Source: Chitinophagaceae bacterium
Lineage (GTDB): Bacteria > Bacteroidota > Bacteroidia > Chitinophagales > Chitinophagaceae
Length of the DNA: 64,000 bases
Reading direction: 5' to 3'
NCBI GenBank assembly: GCA_016787065.1
Contig: JAEUVD010000018.1
Location: forward strand, 1 to 64,000
Below are positions 17,867 to 29,509 of this stretch, one piece after another. A program made the position numbers and the translations under genes. Each line of letters begins with the position of its first letter. Within the stretch, counting starts at the first letter, position 1. The notes beneath the pieces were generated by a model that saw only the letters and a program-made list of their open reading frames with translations, made no database searches and had not been told where the DNA came from.

Positions 17867-19168
17867 ATGTATACTGTAGCTATTGTAGGAAGACCGAATG
17901 TAGGCAAATCAACTTTGTTTAATCGCTTAATAGGACAGCGTAAAGCCATAGTGGATGATGTGAGTGGTGTTACTCGTGATCGACAATATGGCGAATGCGA
18001 ATGGAACGGAAAGCATTTTCATGTTATTGATACCGGCGGTTATGTAGCTAATGGCGAAGAGGTATTTGAAAAAGAAATTCGTCAGCAAGTTGAAATTGCA
18101 TTGAAAGAAGCAACGGTTATTGTTTTTGTTACGGATGTATTGGCTGGTGTAATGGGCTTGGATGAAGAGTTTGCGAACCTCTTGCATAAAACCACAAAAC
18201 CCGTTTTGTGTGCGGTGAATAAGGTAGATAATAGTAAGCGTCATACCGATGCTTTGGAGTTTTATAGTATGGGGTTTGATCAGTATTTCTTCATCTCGTC
18301 GTTATCCGGTGGCGGTACCGGTGATTTGTTAGATGCGGTTACTTCGTATATGAACGATCAGGAAGAGAAATTAGAAACTGAATTACCTAAGATTGCTATA
18401 GTTGGTCAACCCAATGCCGGTAAATCATCCTTGTTAAATGCCTTGGTAGGACAAGAACGTAACATTGTTTCGGAAGTTGCCGGCACCACACGAGATAGCA
18501 TTCATACCCATTATAATTTGTATGGTAAGGAATTCATCTTAATTGATACGGCAGGATTAAGAAAGAAGAGTACGGAGAAGGATGATCTTGAATTTTACTC
18601 TACCATACGTGCCGTAAAGGCTTTGGAGGAAGCGGATGTTTGTATGTTGATGGTTGATTCGGTGAAAGGGTTTACCGCGCAAGATGTAAACATTTTTAGT
18701 TTGGCAACGCGCAAGGGAAAGGGCATCATTATTTTGATGAATAAGTGGGATATGATAGAGAAGGAAACGATGACATCCAAGCGACAAGAAGAATATATTA
18801 AAGATAAGATAAAGCCCTTTGTGGATGTTCCGATTGTATTTATTTCGGTTACCGAGAAGCAACGTATTCATAAGGCCATTGAAGAAACGTTAGCGGTATT
18901 TGAGCGAAGAAAACAAAAGATAAGCACGAGTAAATTGAATGATATCATGTTGAAGGAAATCCAACGTTTTCCACCACCATTTTATCGTGGAAATAGCGTA
19001 TCGATTAAGTTTGTGAGTCAGTTACCGGTGGTTGTACCATCGTTCGCATTTTACGCAAATCATCCGGAAGAGATTAAAGAGGCCTACTCTAATTTCTTAG
19101 AGAACAAGTTAAGGAGTTATTATAATTTCCATGGAGTTCCGATTCGAATATTTTTCAGAAAGAAATAA
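17867..19168 (+). CDS. der: Ribosome-assembly GTPase Der (EngA)
   Basis: 433 residues, the standard two-GTPase plus KH-like architecture. G domain 1 has the P-loop GRPNVGKST (residues ~8-16), DTGG and NKVD. G domain 2 has GQPNAGKSS (~178), DTAGLRKKS and NKWD. The C-terminal KH-like domain ends HGVPIRIFFRKK. Der binds the 50S subunit late in assembly and is essential in most bacteria. The frame starts at the first ATG 68 bp after tRNA-fMet. Confidence 0.97.
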   Translation: MYTVAIVGRPNVGKSTLFNRLIGQRKAIVDDVSGVTRDRQYGECEWNGKHFHVIDTGGYVANGEEVFEKEIRQQVEIALKEATVIVFVTDVLAGVMGLDEEFANLLHKTTKPVLCAVNKVDNSKRHTDALEFYSMGFDQYFFISSLSGGGTGDLLDAVTSYMNDQEEKLETELPKIAIVGQPNAGKSSLLNALVGQERNIVSEVAGTTRDSIHTHYNLYGKEFILIDTAGLRKKSTEKDDLEFYSTIRAVKALEEADVCMLMVDSVKGFTAQDVNIFSLATRKGKGIIILMNKWDMIEKETMTSKRQEEYIKDKIKPFVDVPIVFISVTEKQRIHKAIEETLAVFERRKQKISTSKLNDIMLKEIQRFPPPFYRGNSVSIKFVSQLPVVVPSFAFYANHPEEIKEAYSNFLENKLRSYYNFHGVPIRIFFRKK

Positions 19169-19220
19169 TCAATTATATTTGTCGGCCTTTCATAGAATGA
19201 AAGGAAGAAGTTCTTAAAAC

Positions 19221-20863
<1,643 letters not shown>

Positions 20864-20865
20864 AA

Positions 20866-21060
20866 TTATGCTGCTATTTTTAAAGTTTGTTCATCTGAAA
20901 TTTCTTTAACATGTACTTTTAGCAATTTAAAAGTGCTCTTTGGTAAAAGTGTATCATACAATTCAGGATTTGCTTGTAATAGATGATACACAATTTCGCA
21001 GTAGCGATAAATTTCGGTTTCGTATTGTTCTTGATTTTTCATTTCTTTATGATGATTCAT
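20866..21060 (-). CDS. Small hypothetical protein upstream of the recombinase
   Basis: 64 residues, no recognised family. The sequence is hydrophilic and helical (EIYRYCEIVYHLLQANPELY ... KSTFKLLKVHVKEISDEQTLK). It ends 2 bp before the recombinase start codon, so the two are almost certainly cotranscribed and possibly coupled. Position suggests an accessory protein for recombination or its control, such as a directionality factor; that is inference from location only. Confidence 0.6.
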   Translation of the reverse strand: MNHHKEMKNQEQYETEIYRYCEIVYHLLQANPELYDTLLPKSTFKLLKVHVKEISDEQTLKIAA

Positions 21061-21146
21061 TTTATTTTTTATTTAGGTTATATACTGGCTAATTTATGGA
21101 TCTTATTTGATGATTCCAGTTATTCATTCAATCTGCTACCCAGATT

Positions 21147-21413
21147 TTAATCCATAAATAGCTTATTAGATTCGAAATTCTCAGGATTCCTGACTCGACC
21201 ATAGTTTTGATAGACTTCTTTGGTCATGTTCTGTCTAACATAAATCGGCAAGAAAGGAGTTCGATATTCCATTAAATGATTTGGTCTGTCTTCCTTTTTA
21301 CGAAGTTGACAACGATAATAATAAAAGTACTGCTTGCATTTGTTGCTGCAATACTTTCCTGAATTTCTTTTGGTGGTAAATGTGTTACCACAATAAAGGC
21401 ATTTCTTTTCCAT
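21147..21413 (-). CDS. Small zinc-finger protein
   Basis: 88 residues. The N-terminus has a four-cysteine zinc-binding pattern: CLYCGNTFTTKRNSGKYCSNKC (C-x2-C ... C-x3-C). A basic, Tyr-rich stretch (KQYFYYYRCQLRKKE) follows, fitting DNA or RNA binding. No enzyme motif. It is the first of the leftward genes ending in the recombinase, so a regulatory or recombination-helper role is plausible but unproven. Confidence 0.65.
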   Translation of the reverse strand: MEKKCLYCGNTFTTKRNSGKYCSNKCKQYFYYYRCQLRKKEDRPNHLMEYRTPFLPIYVRQNMTKEVYQNYGRVRNPENFESNKLFMD

Positions 21414-21610
21414 TGATTTTTTTTATTTTAAAGCGCAATAGTACTGCCAATCAAAATTTCACTTTCCCACAACAGCACATTAGGCAACAGAAAGTTCAAA
21501 TAAGGAACAACTTAGTCTAAAATAGCATAAAATGCACGAATTTGTTTAATGTGAAATTGTCGTGTTTAGGAGATTTTGCCTCGTTACTACTCTTGATTGT
21601 CATGTGCTAG

Positions 21611-21734
21611 CGTAATCAAACAATTAATGTAACATATTCAAAACAATGAGCTGATTTATAGTACCGTAATCAAAACAATAGGTTCGCGTATACAAAATAT
21701 TAGGTATGTATTGATTATCGTAATCAAAACAATA
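21611..21734. repeat. Iteron-like direct repeats, alternating 22/32-bp spacing
   Basis: Copies resembling CGTAATCAAAACAATA begin at 21611 (one A shorter), 21633 (CATATTCAAAACAATG), 21665 (exact), 21687 (CGTATACAAAATATTA) and 21719 (exact). Successive starts are 22, 32, 22 and 32 bp apart, so the pattern has a 54-bp superperiod, with strong copies at 21611, 21665 and 21719. Regular spacing near whole helical turns is typical of protein-binding arrays. It lies in the 503-bp gap between the divergent recombinase set and the RHS gene. Confidence 0.7.
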
Positions 21735-21863
21735 CTACCTAATTGAATTATATATGGATTATAGTTCACGGAAAGTTCAGTAATGCTAAGGAAAGCTAAA
21801 TTAGGGTTGAGTGAGAGATGGCAAAAAGTTATAATCTTATTTTTATATTAAGTTCTATGAGTG

Positions 21864-21894
21864 TTTGTATACAAAAAATAAAAAAGTAACTTTA
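21864..21894 (+). promoter_or_regulatory. Bacteroidota promoter TTTG-N19-TAACTTTA
   Basis: TTTG at 21864-21867 and TAACTTTA at 21887-21894 (one mismatch to TAnnTTTG) are 19 bp apart, the expected spacing. It lies 22 bp upstream of the RHS fusion ATG and ~130 bp right of the iteron array. Confidence 0.5.
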
Positions 21895-21916
21895 AGGACT
21901 CCAATTAATAAATGAT

Positions 21917-24900
21917 ATGAATAAATCCTTACTATGCCTAATCTGCGTATTCTTATTCTTTGGTCTTTCCTCAAAAGCCCAAACGTATTACGTTAGCCCT
22001 GTAGGCAATAATTCAAATACAGGTCAATCCGTTGCACAAGCATTTGCTACTATACAACAAGCTTACAATGTTTCCAATGGAGGTGCTACTATTTATGTTG
22101 TTCAAGGTACATATCATGAACATATTTATGTTCAAGGTATTGCTGGTTCTTCGACAAATCCAATTTTATTAAAGAACTATAATGGGGGGCTAGTTATACT
22201 TGACGGAGATTCTACCCAAACATTGGCAACAAACGCCATTATTAATTTTGATGATGTTGATAATGCAATTATCGATGGAATTTCCTTTACAAATGCAACC
22301 AATAGTAATGCTAAGGGGGTTTTTATTCATAATAAGAGTAAAAACATAACTGTAAAGAATTGCAAATTCAGTAAGATAAATTTTTCAAGTAATCCGTTAG
22401 CCGTGCCCACTAGCACAGGAAGTGATAATTCAAACCCTTTAGTGGTATGGGGTGATAATGTTGTGCCGATAACACATATTACAATACAAAACGTGGAAGT
22501 ATTTAATTGTAATACCGGGTTTAGTGAGAGCATTACTATGAACGGTAATGTTGATGGATTTTTAATTGAAGAATGCTATGTGCACGATGTCAAGAATATT
22601 GGAATTGATGTTGCTGGGCATTACGGTGTTTGCTCAGATCCAGCTTTAGACCAAGTACGAAATGGTACAATAAGGAAGAACAGAACAGATAAGTGTAGTT
22701 TCTATAATACTGTATCAAGCGCAGGTGCAATATACGTTGATGGCGCAAAAAATGTGATTGTAGAAAACAATAGAGCATATGGAGGACAAGTAGGTATTAG
22801 CGTTGGTTGCGAAATTCCTTTTCACACGGCAGATAGCATAACGGTAAGAAACAATTTGGTTTATAACAATAGTAGGACTGGTATAGAAATAGGTGGTTGG
22901 AGCTACTATAACAATTTATCAGGGAAGGTTACAAATTCAACTGTTGTTGGTAATACTTGTTTTAAAAATAATACAGACACTAGTATTTGGGCAGGGGAAT
23001 TAATCGCCTCCAATAATGACAACTTGAATGTTCATAGCAACATATTTTATGCAAGTAATTATCATAATGTATTAATCAATTATCTACCACACAACGGAAG
23101 CAATAATCATTTTAACTATAATGATTATTACACACCTTCTGCAAGTTATGTTATTAATTATGATACAATAGGATATAGTTCTTTGGCTGATTTGCAAACT
23201 TATACTGGCAATGATACCAATTCAATTTTTGCTAATCCTATGTTGATTGACCCGAACAATTTAAACTTCCATTTATCTACAAATTCACCTGCTATAAATA
23301 AAGGCAATCCAAGTTATCTCAGTTCAAATCTTGAAAAGGATATGGATAACGAGGTTAGGAAAAATGGTGTAATAGATTGCGGAAGTGATGAAAGTTATTT
23401 TGTTTCGGTATCTACAACACCAAATTACAATCCTGTTGGTGGTGATACTTCAGGTTATACTCAAGGTACGTTTAACGTAAGTGATGCGGGTGTAGCCAAT
23501 TATTCAATTCCATTAGTAATAACTCCCGGTCGCAATAATATTCAACCATCTATTGCAATTTCATATAGTAGTCAAAATGGAAATGGTTTATTAGGTCAGG
23601 GATGGTTGTTACAGGGCTTGTCTTCCATTTCAAGAACAAGTCAGACAAAGGCGCAAGATGGAGTTTCTGTTCCTGTTAATTTTACAAGCACAGATAGGTT
23701 TGCTTTGGATGGAGAGCGATTAGTTAATATTGATACAGTCTCCATTTACGGAGGAAATGGTACTGAGTATAGGACTGAACAAAATTCCTTCGCGCAAATA
23801 TTTTCAATCGGAACTAATCCTTCATATTCTAATACCCCTGATCATTTTATTATAAAGACTAAATCGGGTGAAATATGGGAGTATGGAAATACCCCTGATT
23901 CAAAAATAAACGTGCAAGGTTCAAACACACTGTTTTGGCTTGCATCAAAAGTTTCAGACACTAAGGGAAATTTTTATTCATTCACTTATTTCAAAGATTC
24001 GATAACAGGAGAATATTATCCAATAAGAATTGACTATACAGGCAATTCCAATTCATTTTTACCTCCATTTGCATCGGTACAATTTAATTATGAAAATCGA
24101 ATGGATAGTGCAACCACTTACTTAAATGGTGTTTCCATTTCCAATAATAAAAAGCGACTTAAAAGCGTAACAAATTATTATGGTTCAACATTAGTGAGAA
24201 CGTACAATTTAGGTTATCAAAGTAGTTTATCCAACTTATCTCAGTTAGTTTCAATCCAAGAATGTGGGTCAGATGGCAAATGCCACACGCCTACAACTAT
24301 ATCTTGGAACAATTCTATAACACCCACTTTCACGAACACCAATGTTAATAATATTCCGCAAAGCAATACGAATGAAGCAAGACATAGTATTGATATTAAC
24401 GGTGATGGCGTTCAGGATATTGTAAGAATTATCAAAGGAGGTAATCCTAGTATTGAATGTTACGTTTCTAACAAAAATTCTTCTTCATTGAGTTTGGTGA
24501 ATGTTCCTATTGTGCCAAATATTACGATTACGAGCAAATACAACTTTGGCGACGTTAATGGCGATGGCAAAATTGATATACTGGTGTTTGATTCTATTAG
24601 CGGCTCTAGCAACCTTTATGTCAACACATCATTCGGAGGAGGTCAAGTAACTTTTAATAATAATAATCCTTATATCGCATCAAGTTTATTAACAGGAAGT
24701 AAGAGTGTATTATTCTCAGATTTAAATGGGGATGGGAGAAGTGATATTCTGACGTTTGACTATTCAACCGGAAATAATTATTGGATGATTAGCAACTCCA
24801 TTGGTAACAATTTTGTAAACTTTGAATTGAATGGGGTAAATAACTTTTTTACTAATTTAATATCTGATTTAACGTTGTTTCAAGGAAACTATCAACCGTA

Positions 24901-27900
24901 TATATTAGATTTTAATAATGATGGAAAATCAGATATTCTATTTTGGAATCCTAGTAACGGAGCAACTAAACTATATAGAAACGCACCAAGTCCTTATCCT
25001 CTCAGCCTAGCATTAGATACAACCAATTTAATTTTACCCTCCTTAATAACGAATACTAACGGAACTTTAAAAATTCAGGACGTTAATGGAGACGGATTAC
25101 AGGATATTTTATTCTATGTTCAAAGTTCGGGTACAAATACTTGGTTTGTCAATCATGGTAGAAACCAATTTATAAATGTTACACCAACACCATCAAATCT
25201 TAGTTCACTAATTTCCGGAGGTACATTGCTATTACAAGTTGATATTAATTCTGATGGCTATTCTGATTTAATTTGGATTGATAAAGCAACAGGGCAAAAC
25301 AAATGGTTTCTGAATGATGGGAAACTTAATTTCTCCCAGCTTGCCACTAATATCATTAATCCGACATGGTTGAATGGCTATGAAATTGAGGGCATAGGTA
25401 ATTTTTCAAGCAAATCTAATTTCGACTTTTTTGTATTCAACAATTCTCTTTCACCAAAAGGGCGAATTATTTTAGGCGATGGTAATCAAAACAATTTGGT
25501 TTCGCAAATTCAAAATGGTAATGGGCAGGTCATTCAAATTAATTATGACTATCTGACCTACGATAGTGTTTATGCAAAACAGGACAGTTCAATTTATCCT
25601 TTATTGGATTATCAGGCAACTCAAGCGGTGGTAAGCAAGTGGTTTATCAAAAATGGAGTAGGTTCATTTAGCGAAACGGACTATAAATATTATGGAGCAA
25701 AAATCAACATGGAAGGTCGTGGATTTCGAGGGTTTAGCAGAATAGATCAAAAGGATGTGAACACAGGTATTTTAAAGACAAGATATTTCTTAAACGATTC
25801 AACTTCATGGAAATATATCAATAGCCAATTGATAAGGGAGACTACAAAACTTGCCAACGGAACCATTACTAGTGATATTACTTACACCAATGATATAAAA
25901 ACATTTTATAATGGTAAATGTCATTTCTCGTATGTGAAATATGAGAAAGCTAAGAATTATGAACTTGATGGAACCTTTGTAGATTCGACCGTTACCCATA
26001 CTGAATATGATAATTTTGGTAATGCGCTTACTGTTGTGGTAAATAAAGGTGATGGCATGATTGATAGTGCCGTAAATGAGTACGTTAATGAAACTGCCGG
26101 AACATGGTTAATCGGTCGCCTTACTAAATCACATTTGTATCAATTAAAAACTGGTTACCCTACGCAGGTACACGCAAGCGCATTTACTTATTATATGGGT
26201 GATGCTACAGGATTACTACAATCGGAAATTACCGAGCCTGATTCTTCTAATCAAGTTAAAACAGTAAAGACTTATATTTATGATGCCAATGGCAATATTC
26301 TTCTTACCACATTGCAAGCATGGAACGGCACTACCGTCGAAACAAGAACCACCTCTACAACTTATGATGGTGATTATCGTTTTGTAACTTCATTTACTAA
26401 TGCAGCAGGACAAACAAGTTTTCAAACAACTGAACCTTTACTTGGAAAGGTTACAAGTCAAACTGATTTAAACGGATTAAAAACATTTAGGCAATATGAC
26501 GGATTTGGAAGGGAAACTATGGTTTATTATCCCGATGGAAATTGGTCAAGTACAGATTACCGTAAATGCAATGGAGTGTTTCCAAACAGTCCTGCATTAG
26601 CCGTTCATTTAATTTATAAAGAATCAAGTGTATCGCCCCCGCAAATTAGCTACCTCGATTTACTGAACCGAGTTATCCGAACAGAAAAAAGTGGCTTCAA
26701 TGGCACAAAGATATTTAAGGATGATATCTATAATAATCTTGGACTGCTAACCGATGAATCCATTCCATATTATCAAGGAGGAGCAATCATTTATACTCAT
26801 AGTAATTATGATATTAAAGGAAGAAAAGTAGAAATAATTGAACCCGGCAATAGAGTAGATAGCGTAATTTATCATGGTAGAACTACGGTTACAAGAAATT
26901 CACTTGGGCATCATAATACCATCATAATTGATGCCAATGGAAAAACAATCAAAGTAACCGATAATCAAGGTAATAATTTATTTCATGAATATGATGCAGG
27001 TGGAAACTTAATTAAAACCACCGACCCTGTAGGTAATAATTGGACATGGGAATATGATATTCATAGAAATATTACTAAGTCTTTCGACCCTGATATGGGG
27101 ACAAAGAAATTTGTAACCAACGGATTCAAAGAAGTTGTAAAACATACAGACAACATGAATCATATTCAAACCATGAAATATGATTCTTTGGGAAGAATGG
27201 TTATGTTGCAAGAACCCGAAGGAATAACAACATGGATATACGATAACAAACCAAATGGTATTGGATTAATTGGAACTGAAATTAATTATGATGGTGATTC
27301 CATTGTTCATGTTTATGATTCATTTAGCAGACCGATAAATAGAAAAGAGTATAGAAATGGCAAACTGTATAATATTCAAACCAATTATGATTCATTAAGT
27401 AGAATCCAAAGCATCATTTACCCGAAAGGATTTGGATTGAAGTATGAATACAATAGTAATGGCTATTTATATCGAGTAAAAAATAATGCTTCCGGTTCTG
27501 TTCTTTGGAAGGCGAACACCTTGAATGCAAAAGATGAAATAACACAACAGCAATATGGCAATAACGCCATCATTCAAAAAACTTATAACGACTATACCGA
27601 TTTTCTTACATCTATTACCACCAGCATTTCTTCAACAACCATCCAAGACTTTACTTATACGTACAACAACATTGGTTCGCCAACTTCAAGGCAAGATAAT
27701 GTGATAAATAAGCAAGAAGTATTTGAATATGATGATTTAAACAGATTGACGAAAACACATGTTATTGGATTAGATACAGTTGTTATGAGTTATAATGCTA
27801 TTGGCAATATGTTATCTAAATCAGACGTTGGGACATTTAGTTATGGTGGAATAAATACTAACCCACATCAAATTGTTCAAATAAATAACTTGGCGAATGC

Positions 27901-29500
27901 TTGTATTCCTTCGTTATTAATCAACACTACCTATTTCACATTTGATAAAGTAAAAGAAATTACAAAAGGCGATACCGTTGTGAAGATAGAATACAGTGTT
28001 GACAGACTGAGGAAATCTAAGAAAATGTATATCGCAGGTAATTTGGTAAGAACCAAAATATACATTGGTGGTATTTATGAAGAAGAAGTTATAAATGGCG
28101 ATACCATACGAACTAATTTTATTACATCGCCTGATGGAACCATTGGTTCGTATGTAACACATACAAATACCACCCCAAGCAAACTAAGTTATTTTCATAA
28201 AGATAATTTGGGAAGCATAGTAATGGTTACTAACTCAAGCGGTGTTGTTGAGGCTAAATTTAGTTTTGATGCTTGGGGCAAACGCAGAAATTCAGATTGG
28301 AGTGCTTTATTAACTGATACTACCGGATTAGCTTCAGATAGAGGTTTCACAGGGCATGAGCATTACGACCTCTTTGATATTGTAGATATGAATGGTAGGA
28401 TTTACGATCCTGTGCTTGCACATTTCTTAACGGCTGACCCTATTGTGCAACAACCAAACAACTTACAATGTTATAATCGTTATTCGTATTGTATCAACAA
28501 CCCACTAGCATATACTGACCCAAGTGGTTATAGCTGGTTTTCTAAAGTGTTTAAAAAAGCGGCTAAATGGGTCGGTAAAAATTGGAAAACCATTGTTACC
28601 ACAGCAGTTGCAATAACAGTAGGTTACTTTACTCTTGGTACCGGCGCTGGGCTTTTTGAAACTATGCTTTCGGGTGCAGCATCGGGCTTTGCTTCGAGCA
28701 CAGTTGGCACTTTATTGGCGGGTGGAAATTTAGGTGATGCACTTCGAGCGGGAATAAAAGGGGCGGTAGTTAGCGGTTTAACGGCAGGAGGAACTTTTCA
28801 AGTCGCAGAGTGGTTTCCAAGCCAACTCAGCAACAATCTTCATGCTACTGATGGTAGTAATGTATTTGAAAAAATGATTGCGCATGGCTTGGTACAAGGT
28901 ACTGCATCTGTTGCTAATGGAGGTAAGTTCTTAAATGGTTTTGCAACCGGTGCAGTAACAACATTCTCAAGCCAATGGACAGGCGATTTGAAAAATGATT
29001 ATTCAAAAATCGCAGCAGCGGCTGTTGTTGGTGGAACGACATCATCAATCACGGGAGGTAGTTTTTCTAATGGTGCAATAAGTGGGGCATTTATAGAAAT
29101 GTATAATGGACTTCAGGAATATTATGGAGAGGAATTTAGGGAGGCGTTTAATAAAACAGCTGGCATTAATCAACAATTTTCGTACGGTGGAGCTGCTTTG
29201 GCTCTTTATTTAGACCATCCTGAGTTGGCAAAAGGGTTTATGGCCTATGAAAATTATTTTGGAACAAGAATGGCTATGGGAATGGTTGCTGGCGATTTGA
29301 TAGCTCATGATTGGGTTAATGCAGGATTTGATTTAGCCATAACTTTTACACCAGGTGGGTATCGGCTAGTACCAATAGCAGGAAAGTTAGCCTACAATAA
29401 TTGGGACCAAATTAGTAATAAAGACTTCCAAATGCCTTACTCTAATGGTTTTAATGGATATAACTGTGCCAAAACTGGCTTAATGTGTAACACAAAATAA
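21917..29500 (+). CDS. Giant secreted beta-helix / SpvB / FG-GAP / RHS fusion
   Basis: 2527 residues. Signal peptide (MNKSLLCLICVFLFFGLSSKAQ). Residues ~23-495 form a right-handed parallel beta-helix (DUF1565/pectate-lyase-like). Around 515-700 is an SpvB/TcdB-type N-domain (YSIPLVITPGRNNIQPSIAI). About 825-1150 carries six FG-GAP/VCBS calcium loops (DINGDGVQD, DVNGDGKID, DLNGDGRSD and others). Then come many YD repeats and an RHS core ending FLTADP ... NRYSYCINNPLAYTDPSGY near 2203. The 324-residue tail is Gly/Ala-rich and hydrophobic at first; no nuclease or other toxin motif was recognised in it. RHS shells normally encase a C-terminal toxin. No obvious immunity gene follows: the next gene, 9 bp on, is a T9SS repeat protein. 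Confidence 0.88.
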   Translation: MNKSLLCLICVFLFFGLSSKAQTYYVSPVGNNSNTGQSVAQAFATIQQAYNVSNGGATIYVVQGTYHEHIYVQGIAGSSTNPILLKNYNGGLVILDGDSTQTLATNAIINFDDVDNAIIDGISFTNATNSNAKGVFIHNKSKNITVKNCKFSKINFSSNPLAVPTSTGSDNSNPLVVWGDNVVPITHITIQNVEVFNCNTGFSESITMNGNVDGFLIEECYVHDVKNIGIDVAGHYGVCSDPALDQVRNGTIRKNRTDKCSFYNTVSSAGAIYVDGAKNVIVENNRAYGGQVGISVGCEIPFHTADSITVRNNLVYNNSRTGIEIGGWSYYNNLSGKVTNSTVVGNTCFKNNTDTSIWAGELIASNNDNLNVHSNIFYASNYHNVLINYLPHNGSNNHFNYNDYYTPSASYVINYDTIGYSSLADLQTYTGNDTNSIFANPMLIDPNNLNFHLSTNSPAINKGNPSYLSSNLEKDMDNEVRKNGVIDCGSDESYFVSVSTTPNYNPVGGDTSGYTQGTFNVSDAGVANYSIPLVITPGRNNIQPSIAISYSSQNGNGLLGQGWLLQGLSSISRTSQTKAQDGVSVPVNFTSTDRFALDGERLVNIDTVSIYGGNGTEYRTEQNSFAQIFSIGTNPSYSNTPDHFIIKTKSGEIWEYGNTPDSKINVQGSNTLFWLASKVSDTKGNFYSFTYFKDSITGEYYPIRIDYTGNSNSFLPPFASVQFNYENRMDSATTYLNGVSISNNKKRLKSVTNYYGSTLVRTYNLGYQSSLSNLSQLVSIQECGSDGKCHTPTTISWNNSITPTFTNTNVNNIPQSNTNEARHSIDINGDGVQDIVRIIKGGNPSIECYVSNKNSSSLSLVNVPIVPNITITSKYNFGDVNGDGKIDILVFDSISGSSNLYVNTSFGGGQVTFNNNNPYIASSLLTGSKSVLFSDLNGDGRSDILTFDYSTGNNYWMISNSIGNNFVNFELNGVNNFFTNLISDLTLFQGNYQPYILDFNNDGKSDILFWNPSNGATKLYRNAPSPYPLSLALDTTNLILPSLITNTNGTLKIQDVNGDGLQDILFYVQSSGTNTWFVNHGRNQFINVTPTPSNLSSLISGGTLLLQVDINSDGYSDLIWIDKATGQNKWFLNDGKLNFSQLATNIINPTWLNGYEIEGIGNFSSKSNFDFFVFNNSLSPKGRIILGDGNQNNLVSQIQNGNGQVIQINYDYLTYDSVYAKQDSSIYPLLDYQATQAVVSKWFIKNGVGSFSETDYKYYGAKINMEGRGFRGFSRIDQKDVNTGILKTRYFLNDSTSWKYINSQLIRETTKLANGTITSDITYTNDIKTFYNGKCHFSYVKYEKAKNYELDGTFVDSTVTHTEYDNFGNALTVVVNKGDGMIDSAVNEYVNETAGTWLIGRLTKSHLYQLKTGYPTQVHASAFTYYMGDATGLLQSEITEPDSSNQVKTVKTYIYDANGNILLTTLQAWNGTTVETRTTSTTYDGDYRFVTSFTNAAGQTSFQTTEPLLGKVTSQTDLNGLKTFRQYDGFGRETMVYYPDGNWSSTDYRKCNGVFPNSPALAVHLIYKESSVSPPQISYLDLLNRVIRTEKSGFNGTKIFKDDIYNNLGLLTDESIPYYQGGAIIYTHSNYDIKGRKVEIIEPGNRVDSVIYHGRTTVTRNSLGHHNTIIIDANGKTIKVTDNQGNNLFHEYDAGGNLIKTTDPVGNNWTWEYDIHRNITKSFDPDMGTKKFVTNGFKEVVKHTDNMNHIQTMKYDSLGRMVMLQEPEGITTWIYDNKPNGIGLIGTEINYDGDSIVHVYDSFSRPINRKEYRNGKLYNIQTNYDSLSRIQSIIYPKGFGLKYEYNSNGYLYRVKNNASGSVLWKANTLNAKDEITQQQYGNNAIIQKTYNDYTDFLTSITTSISSTTIQDFTYTYNNIGSPTSRQDNVINKQEVFEYDDLNRLTKTHVIGLDTVVMSYNAIGNMLSKSDVGTFSYGGINTNPHQIVQINNLANACIPSLLINTTYFTFDKVKEITKGDTVVKIEYSVDRLRKSKKMYIAGNLVRTKIYIGGIYEEEVINGDTIRTNFITSPDGTIGSYVTHTNTTPSKLSYFHKDNLGSIVMVTNSSGVVEAKFSFDAWGKRRNSDWSALLTDTTGLASDRGFTGHEHYDLFDIVDMNGRIYDPVLAHFLTADPIVQQPNNLQCYNRYSYCINNPLAYTDPSGYSWFSKVFKKAAKWVGKNWKTIVTTAVAITVGYFTLGTGAGLFETMLSGAASGFASSTVGTLLAGGNLGDALRAGIKGAVVSGLTAGGTFQVAEWFPSQLSNNLHATDGSNVFEKMIAHGLVQGTASVANGGKFLNGFATGAVTTFSSQWTGDLKNDYSKIAAAAVVGGTTSSITGGSFSNGAISGAFIEMYNGLQEYYGEEFREAFNKTAGINQQFSYGGAALALYLDHPELAKGFMAYENYFGTRMAMGMVAGDLIAHDWVNAGFDLAITFTPGGYRLVPIAGKLAYNNWDQISNKDFQMPYSNGFNGYNCAKTGLMCNTK

Positions 29501-29509
29501 ATAATCAAT

